DNA of 64,000 nt from Mastigias papua (taxonomy: Eukaryota; Cnidaria; Scyphozoa; Rhizostomeae; Mastigiidae). The notes beneath the pieces were generated by a model. The model had not been told where the DNA came from. It made no database searches and saw only the letters and a program-made list of their open reading frames with translations. The first letter of the stretch is position 1. Each line of letters starts with the position of its first letter. The DNA is taken from NCBI GenBank assembly GCA_964019165.1, contig OZ025267.1:22418503-22482502 (forward strand), in the 5' to 3' direction. Made by a program: the position numbers and the translations under genes. Of this stretch, positions 29,761 through 64,000 are shown in pieces.

Positions 29761-30900
29761 CATAATAGCAAAACAAATTATTCCATGTAATCACTCTTCG
29801 AGCAACATTGGCGAGACAAGCAAAGGTCCATATACCTGACAAATACAGCAATTATACACAAATGCTCTCTTCCATATCTGATTATTGCACTCTCATTTGT
29901 AAAACATAAGCGAATACTCCAAACTGTATCTCCTTTTGCTTCCAAGAATCATAAAAAATTCTAACAACTACAGTGATAAAGACCAACAGGACTAGCGTAG
30001 ATGCATACCTGTGCACAAATATCGATGCTTCTTAAATTGAATCTTTGACTGAACCCTCAAGTCAGCAATTCGACGAAATGACCCTGAACCTAATTAATTA
30101 GGCCAAGAATCTCCAGCTGTCATGCACGACTGTCAAGGACATGTAACAATTCTCACAAACATCCTTTGCTTCGAGACAAATATCCCACATGAATCGAATT
30201 CTAAACTTCACAATTGTCGTGAAACTGAATGGTTTCGTATTCAACTAACGTGGCAATTCTACCACTGTAGTTCATTATCCCGGTATGAATTGTAATCAAT
30301 TTCTCTTTCAACTGTAAGATACTTTCATCTACAAGTGCAATACTATTCAATATAAAACACGTAACAATGCTGTGTTGGCTATCTTTGTATTTGATACAAG
30401 AACGCCTTCACACTGTACACAATAGCATCAAGGCCAAACAAATGTGCGAAAAGGTAAGGCTTCACAATTAATCATATTAGCTTTAAATAGCCATGTAAAA
30501 CATCTTCATGCAAATTACTTAATGCAATCTGTCTAATAGTTCAATGTATTCAAACTTCGCATACAAATACGCTTGATTGCACTGAACGTGCTCACTAAAC
30601 TTTTATCAAAACAATAATTGCTACAGTAAATCTGATCAAATCCATTGCTTTGTGTAGCATTGTTACACGATGATGTACCTAAGTGCTTTCAATTCTTTCC
30701 ATGGTATTGAAATTGCAAGAAAACATGAGGATTGATTACCAACCAAAAAGAACTGGAATCGAGTCACGAAACGAAGGGTTGTTGCAAGAAACCATAATTC
30801 CAATTTGATAATTTAGGTAGAAAAAAGGCAAATATAAGGAGTACATTACAATATAAACACAAAAAAGAGCAAATGAGATTAAAGTAAAAGCGTACAAGAG
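29761..30900. other. 3' flank of OBI1, no other gene seen
   Basis: Presumed OBI1 3' untranslated region on the minus strand next to its stop. I did not find a clear minus-strand AATAAA close by. Confidence 0.35.
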
Positions 30901-40926
<10,026 letters not shown>

Positions 40927-41638
40927 GTTTATGTGAAAGACTGTCAATGTCACAATATCACGTGACCGGGGTACAGGTGACCTCGTTCTTTATTATTTGA
41001 CCTCGTGCTGAATATCATGGATTAAAAGGGCACATGAATGACCCCGACTGGTTAGGTTCTGAGATAAACCACATGCAAGTTGGCAAAGACAACCTTGACT
41101 TGCGGGCCCCTTGTATTGGCCTTTCATCTCTCTTCGTTACGTTAGAAGTGTTTACAGCTATATCTTTGAGGTTATTTCCTTCACCTGCTAACTTTCCTAC
41201 AAATTCCCCTACTTGACAATTTATCCAAAGTTTATGGCCAGTAAAATTGTTACAGAAGGCAGTCTTAGCTGTTTGTAGGAATGTTCACTTCCTCTGGGTC
41301 TAGAAGAAATGGCTAAAAATTTTTGGATTTAGATTGATCCCTCGTTACAAAGCCATTTTGCTATGCTTTCAAGCTGTATCCCATGTCTTGACATAGTTGG
41401 CTGCGTTTGCTCATTCTTACATTCCATGATGGGGGTAAGCATTTGCAATTTGGGGGGACGTCTAGAATTTTAAAGTTCCTAAAATCAAATTTTTACTTTT
41501 AAGTACTGAATCAAATTTAAAGTTTCAAATTTCATTGGGGTACAGGAGAAAGAAGCTGGAGTCGCCTTGACTTGATTAACCCAAATCAAATGATAGGTAA
41601 TTAAGAAAAATTTCACGTAATCCCTATCAGAAAGGGTC
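40927..41638. other. 5' flank of OBI1
   Basis: The interval between OBI1 and a LINE fragment. Apart from the E-box near the start codon I see nothing specific. Confidence 0.4.
40958..40965. promoter_or_regulatory. CACGTG E-box in the OBI1 promoter region
   Basis: A palindromic TCACGTGA (USF/MITF/MYC-type E-box) lies 32 bases upstream of the OBI1 ATG, in a short CpG-containing stretch. Confidence 0.45.
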
Positions 41639-41990
41639 AAACGAACACAAGTGGAGAAATCTTAGACATCAAAGGAGAAATACTAGTCAGAAGAAACTGT
41701 CAAGCTACCAGGAATCTGCCTAGACTATGCACTACACTTTGAACAGCACATCTCCGAAATTTGCAAAAAAGCTGCATCACATCTCAATGCTTCAAAAAAA
41801 CTCAAACAATTTATTGCTTTTAATGAAAAGAAGATTCTTGTCCAGAGCTTTGTTTATTCTAATTTTGATTATTGCCCTTTAGTGTCGCATTTCTCATTAG
41901 CAAACACCTTGAAAAAAGTTGAGAAATCCAAGAACATGCTCTGAGGGTTTTATACAATGAAAACGGCAGAAAATCTAAACATCTTTAAAA
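41639..41990 (+). mobile_element. Reverse-transcriptase fragment of a non-LTR retrotransposon, frameshifted
   Basis: From 41711 the plus frame reads GICLDYALHFEQHISEICKK, then LKQFIAFNEKKILVQSFVYS, then NFDYCPLVSHF. This is the C-terminal part of a LINE reverse transcriptase (CKKA, QSF-YSNF-YCPLVW-F and IQ-ALR-LY signatures). One missing base near 41931 moves IQEHALRVLYNE into another frame, and a stop follows soon after. It is a dead copy. Confidence 0.75.
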
Positions 41991-43692
41991 ACATGCCAAA
42001 AATGTGCGAGGGCCCCGATTGTAAGTGTAGAGTATGTATACTGAAATTAGCTTTACTTTACTTTAGATAGTTAAAAGAATTTAAAATGTTTATTTATGTT
42101 AATTTAGTTCACCACACAGAGAATAGAATGTCTGCCTTTATGATTTTGTTACACGGAATAAAACTAATTGATTTTATCAAAGAACCAGGTTCGGAATGTC
42201 TTAGTTCAAGCCAAAACTGGAAGTCTCTTCAATCCAAACCAGTCAGGAAACTCAATGAAAATACTGTTTGGATTCTATAGTATAGAATACCGTTCGCTAA
42301 ACTTAGTGCGCTATTTGTCTGTCATGGATAAAAAGTATACACGGATGAGTTTGCATTTCCATTACTATTATCTTTACATCGATTCGGGAACATTGGAGGG
42401 GATAATCATGTTCCTATTGCTCTCTTTGGACATACCCATGAGTAAATGAAAGTAATAAAACCGATTGTTTGACATTTACATGATATGAGAATGCCTGCCC
42501 CAGGTTGAAGTGCGACTTATCTCCCCTCCCCCTTCCTTAAAAAAAGAATAATCATCCTCAACTGTTTTCAATGGCCACTGAATCAAACAACCTTTGGACT
42601 ATACGAATGCCATCGAGGCAAACTTGCTGATTCGTTTTTAAAGGTGGTCAACAAATAAAAGAATCATGTGCCGAGGTGCTGCATCAACTAATACTCCCGG
42701 TGTATTGGAACAGTGCCTTGATTACTTCCGCTCAAGTAAATTTTCTGCAAAAAGCACTAACCAGAAAAAACGGAATCAACACCTCACATAAGCAATAAAT
42801 ATAGTTAGATTGTAAAGACTTTAATTCTTACAAAATAACCTATGTCAGCGTTAAATAATTTCAAACTGGGGTGAAATGCCTGCACGAATAAAATCCTACA
42901 GGTGCTAAGAGACAGTCACATAAGAAAAAATTCCAAATTCCTAAAATCCTGACATTAAAAAGAAGTCTCTCGTAAAAGAAACTTTCAAAGTTCAAGTCTA
43001 CTGAATTCTACAAAACAGCAACGGACCAACGTTCTTCCACGCAACCAAAATAAAGCTGTAACACGCTTACGAAAGAGCATTGGAATACACGTGTTCAACG
43101 CGCAGCAGATTTCTTGTTCGCAAGAAAGATTAAATCTATGAACATCATCAGTAAATGACGAGGGACTTTCCCACTAGCACTTTAAATCAGAGATGCACTT
43201 GAAGGACATTGAACTGAATCGATAAATGGCAAGCATCGTTTAAAAACTCTATCGCCATCATAAACAATCTAAATGAGCCTACGGACGGTTACTTCAGTCT
43301 AAGTCGCTACTCGAAATCGTGCAAATAGTAAACCTCTCATTCTAAGATTTGCTGCTCACTCTAATTGAGTGCTTACCCAGCACCGGCTGCTATTTTAATA
43401 ACAGGCATTAAACCAGCCATATATAGCAATCATTAACCTGATGTCAATCAAATGCTTCTTTTCAGAGCTGCTACCTGTGGTAAACGCAACAAGTGTATCG
43501 ATAAAAAATCGCAGCAATTACTATGCTCTAGTTCATACCCTGGAAAATGGCAAAAGTGCTGAAATCATAAGCATTAATGGTCTACGTTTAATTCACATTT
43601 GATATTAAGATAATCCATTTTGATATCATTAGCTATTATATTTCATAACATTGATCATAAAATAATTCTAACAACAATAGTTAAAGCATATA
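41991..43692. other. Intergenic stretch between OBI1 and the IFRD1 3' end
   Basis: Presumably includes the IFRD1 3' untranslated region (minus). No other gene or clear element. Confidence 0.4.
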
Positions 43693-60855
<17,163 letters not shown>

Positions 60856-61276
60856 TTTTCCGAGCAGCAAAATAGTATCTACGTTAGGCTACTGCTAGAA
60901 CTCTGGATAGTTCGAAAAGTGTCTTTTTTTCCGTACGTGTCTTGTCTGATGCCGATTATAATCTAAAGTAGTCCTTGAAAATTTGTGAGTTTCCGTGGTA
61001 CACATTTGCAAAGTTTCCGCGTTAACTTTTACAGCCTCAACCATCGGCCATAAAAAATTTCGGACACTGAATCATCCTTCATAGTCCACGCGGATTCATT
61101 CGCGAGAAAACCGCATGCAGCCTCAGTTTCACATGTAAGCTGAGTCTGTTGTGAAGTCGGTGTCTGAAAATAGATTTCTATTTTATTTGAGATGACGGAA
61201 TTGCAAAGTACTTTCTTGTAGAATAGCCCAAACTGTTTCTCATCTTTTGGCATGGTGTTACAAAGCTAGTCTAAAG
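60856..61276. promoter_or_regulatory. Shared divergent promoter interval of IFRD1 and TMEM167B
   Basis: Only 421 bases separate the two start codons, which point away from each other. The interval contains several CpGs and TTTCCG/CGGAAA (ETS-like) sequences. A minus-strand frame at 61029-61253 lies inside it but shows no protein similarity and would end before IFRD1, so it is treated as promoter or untranslated DNA. Confidence 0.6.
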
Positions 61277-61286
61277 ATGACAAATG
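61277..61286 (+). CDS. TMEM167B: TMEM167B exon 1 coding part (10 bases)
   Basis: ATGACAAATG followed by the consensus donor GTAAGA. It encodes MTN plus one base. It is too short for any frame-based caller and is recognised by phase and by the conserved N-terminus. Confidence 0.88.
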
Positions 61287-63570
61287 GTAAGAAACCGTTA
61301 GAATAACTAGGTATTTGTTTCGTAGCGAGGCTATCAGCCGCTAGTGACACAACGACATTTTTAGCAGAGTACCTTTTGAAGCATACCAAACAGCTTCGTT
61401 TTCCATTTCCTCCTCTAATGTCGTCATTTTATAAACCTTTACGTGTTTATCTATTGTTTAGTAAATAAAGATTTCATTTGACCTAGCTAGCCAAGCCTAT
61501 GATGACGAGTTGGTAGGGCATTGATTGTGATAGTCATAAATTTTGCAATAAGCACACATCCATTTGGAAGTCACATATTTTGAGATCAGCACACGTCAAC
61601 TCTGAAGGGAATTTTATGTCATATCATAGGGACAGCCTGAAGTGGAAAGGGGTCATTATTCAAGTGAATTTTTTGAAATCAATGTTTGCATGGCTCTCAA
61701 GTTGCAAACCTGAATTTCAGTGAGACTCTTTGTCATGTCCAAACAATTTCTCATGCCTTCAGCCGTCCTCAAATTAACTTAGGATGCATTAGTATATAAT
61801 GCTGCTGGACGCTGGAGACTTACAGAAGCCTGAAAAAGTGGAATTCACATGATTTAGATTAGTTTAAATTTCCTTAGGCACATGAATCACCAAAAATCAT
61901 CACCTAGTCTGGAGAAGCTGCTTCAAGCATGCAAAATTGGCCCCTATTGCTACCAAGAAATGACTTTTGTGTTATCTTTTTGCAAGTAAGGGTGAGAAAT
62001 GGCTCAGATGCATAGGTCTTACACCAAGTGTGCAAGACTTCAGAACCCCATAATGGATGTATTTGACTCTATTGACATACAATATTCTCCAAAGTAACCC
62101 CTCATGTTATTTTATTAAGTTTCTATTCACCATTGATTTTTTTGTTGGAATTTTTCCATTTTCCATTGCTACAATGATCAATGATTTTTGTTAAGGTGGC
62201 AAGCGTAATAAATTAGCTAGGTATTATAGAGTAGCTTTATTTACTAATTTTGTTCTCTTTTCTAGCATATTCATTTGATGGGATTATCGTGCTTGCCCTT
62301 TTAATTATATGCACTTGTGCTTATATCAGAAGGGTACCTAAACTCAAAGAATTTTTGCTATCTGAGAAGAAGGGGGTTTTTGGTGTTCTATATAAAGGTT
62401 TGTATCTTGAAGTTTTAATGTAGATGCTAATGAAGTTGAACCCTCATTCAGCATGGTGTATTTGCATTAAACTCCAAACATAGTAAGTTTGTTTAGATAT
62501 ACCTTGAAATTTCTCAGAATTATAGCCTCAATTCAAACTCTTCTCTATTTGGCAACAATCCAGTCATGGTCAGCCATGCTTACTATGGCCCAAGTTTTAA
62601 GAAGATTAGAATAGAATTTTTGAAGGAATTTCTACTAGCAGGTGAATTCTAAGGGCCACAAAAAATAGGGAAAATTTTGTGACTAAGCCTTTTTGCTCAC
62701 AGTGCCAAAATCACACTATCTTTCTACATGATGCGGGAACAACCCTAGAGTTCTTTGAGTGGGCTAAAGCAGCTGGGGAAATTAATTTGATTTATCTGCC
62801 CACTATTGGGAAGCTGTGTATTGGGAAGTGTACTGGGAAGCTGTTTACTTTTTCCCATTAGTTAGTATGTCAGAAAACACCCTAGTTCTATCCTATATTT
62901 TTCATAGTAACAAGTTACCCAGGCCTGCCCATAAGAATTTGAGTGGGCAGGAGATAGATTTTCCTCCTTGTTGGTATCAGGCAGGCAAGTTTTATGGTGC
63001 ATAAAAGTGGTTTGGAAAGGTCTAGAATATGTGAAAAGAAAACATTGATATGTCTGAACTAGGATAAAAGGGGTTTGATAAAATATAGGGTAAAATCTAT
63101 ATAATTTGGTTCACCTTTTGGTCATTATCTGACATTTCATACTCTGATGAGTGTTGGATGAAAAAGGCTTTTGAGTATGCTTAAAGAATTTTTTTGGGCC
63201 AAAGTGAAGTTCTGTAGTACAAACAGACTATTCAAAATAGAGGATTGCAAATAACCAAGGAGGGTGGTTTCTTTAGCAGATAATCAACAAAGTGGGCAAT
63301 AGATTGCTTGCCTCAGAAGGGTGTGGAGGCCTAGCCTGATTAAACATTCAGTTTTTTACAAAATATTCACTATTTTGTCATATTTGACACACAAGCTTTT
63401 GTGCATAATGCTACTTGAGAATTTTTTAAATAATTGTTTTAGTATTTTTAAAAATATTTTTAATATAGATATTTGATTTTGCTTCAGCGGCTGTGATTGG
63501 TGTCAGGCTACACTGGGCTGTTTCCCTCAGTTGCACGATGATGGGAATATACATACTGATCCTAAAGTGA
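61277..63570 (+). CDS. TMEM167B: TMEM167B (kish-B) small membrane protein, three exons
   Basis: The coding join is 61277..61286,62266..62397,63488..63570: 225 bases, 74 residues, the same length as human TMEM167B. It begins MTN and continues [20 protein letters not shown], then [20 protein letters not shown] and [15 protein letters not shown], ending [10 protein letters not shown]. Two hydrophobic segments (about residues 7-22 and 55-72) flank a basic loop. The [29 protein letters not shown] string identifies the B paralogue rather than TMEM167A. Kish proteins act in the early secretory pathway/Golgi. Exon 1 codes for only ten bases. Its ATGACAAATG|GTAAGA donor joins exon 2 at phase 1 to recreate MTNAYS (human MTNVYS). 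Confidence 0.95.
62266..62397 (+). CDS. TMEM167B: TMEM167B exon 2
   Basis: Acceptor TTCTCTTTTCTAG|CATATT, donor ATAAAG|GTTTGT. Encodes [20 protein letters not shown] through [10 protein letters not shown]. Confidence 0.95.
63098..63228. mobile_element. Foldback element, terminal fragment in TMEM167B intron 2
   Basis: Matches the right end of 58562-59391: TTGGTTCACCTTTTGGTCAT, CATTTCATACTCTGATGAGT, then AGTGAAGTTCTGTAGTACAA ACAGAC. It preserves the outer terminus missing from the big copy. Confidence 0.65.
63488..63570 (+). CDS. TMEM167B: TMEM167B exon 3
   Basis: Acceptor GATTTTGCTTCAG|CGG. Encodes [20 protein letters not shown] then IYILILK and TGA. Confidence 0.95.
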
Positions 63571-63837
63571 ATCTAGCTATTAAAAGATGTTAATGTAAAT
63601 ATATTATTGTGTTGGGATATTTAAGTATCTATTACTGAAAATTGTAATTTCAACACTTCTTGTGTTAAATCTTCTTGACTATATTTGATTCATGAATTGA
63701 GAACTTTGCTCAAGCGTTGAATGAAAAGACTATTAGTTGATTTAATTACTGTGCTAGACAGTTTGAAAATTGAAATTTGCAATTTGGATTGCTGAAAAAG
63801 AAAACATGTCCACATAAGTCTTTTGTAGACCATTTTC

Positions 63838-63843
63838 AATAAA
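63838..63843 (+). other. Candidate polyadenylation signal of TMEM167B
   Basis: AATAAA about 270 bases after the TGA stop, on the gene's strand. Confidence 0.5.
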
Positions 63844-64000
63844 CAAAATATGGTGGATCTAGAAAGGGGCACACCCAACAAAGTTCACCCTCTTGGTCCA
63901 AAAGAGGAATATACTAAAGATAATCCACTTTAGCAGATCCAAAAATAACAAGGAATTCTGGGAAGTGAAACGTCAAGTATAAAAGTATGTCCCATCATTA

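Noticed and set aside
61029..61253. Minus-strand frame beginning MPKDEKQFG between IFRD1 and TMEM167B
   Set aside because: The start superficially resembles human IFRD1 (MPKNKKRN), but the rest has no similarity, the frame ends before IFRD1 exon 1 and the exon 1 ATG at 60855 is well supported.

Overview
The window is intron-rich, strongly A+T-rich animal nuclear DNA. The genes have short exons with GT/AG boundaries, phase-consistent joins and large introns full of small DNA-transposon relics, LINE scraps and very long (TA)n arrays. Protein similarity points to an invertebrate metazoan. A cnidarian-grade animal is my best guess, with low confidence because no rRNA or mitochondrial sequence is present to settle it.

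Five genes can be read, and four of them are complete at the coding level after manual splicing. (1) Bases 1-328 (+) are the last exon of a TPR protein that looks like CFAP70, a ciliary protein. (2) 13210-15196 (-) is a two-exon class IV POU homeobox gene (POU4/Brn-3), 333 codons. (3) 30901-40926 (-) is a six-exon RING/coiled-coil gene that matches OBI1 (RNF219), the ORC ubiquitin ligase, 553 codons. (4) 43693-60855 (-) is a thirteen-exon IFRD1-type gene, 417 codons. (5) 61277-63570 (+) is a three-exon TMEM167B (kish-B) gene, 74 codons, divergent from IFRD1 across a 421-bp shared promoter interval.

Layout: CFAP70 3' end; about 12.9 kb without a convincing gene but with nested inverted repeats; POU4; about 15.7 kb of gene-poor DNA 5' of POU4 that could hold its regulatory sequences; then OBI1, IFRD1 and TMEM167B in close succession. 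POU4, OBI1 and IFRD1 all lie on the minus strand.

The most notable biological point is that OBI1 lies directly upstream of POU4 in the same orientation. From memory, this is the arrangement of human OBI1/RNF219 and POU4F1 on chromosome 13. That suggests a very old linkage, possibly held together by POU4 enhancers inside or around OBI1. Three octamer motifs (ATGCAAAT) in a row inside OBI1 intron 1 fit this idea but do not prove it.

The most unusual DNA structures are two elements in which a tRNA-like, A-box/B-box cassette sits between inverted repeats (35597-35777 and 58168-58428), an approximately 830-bp near-perfect foldback element (58562-59391) with at least three degraded relatives in the window, and several (TA)n arrays tied to element edges. 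One array abuts the 3' splice site of IFRD1 exon 11. I saw no CRISPR array, operon, or bacterial or phage system.
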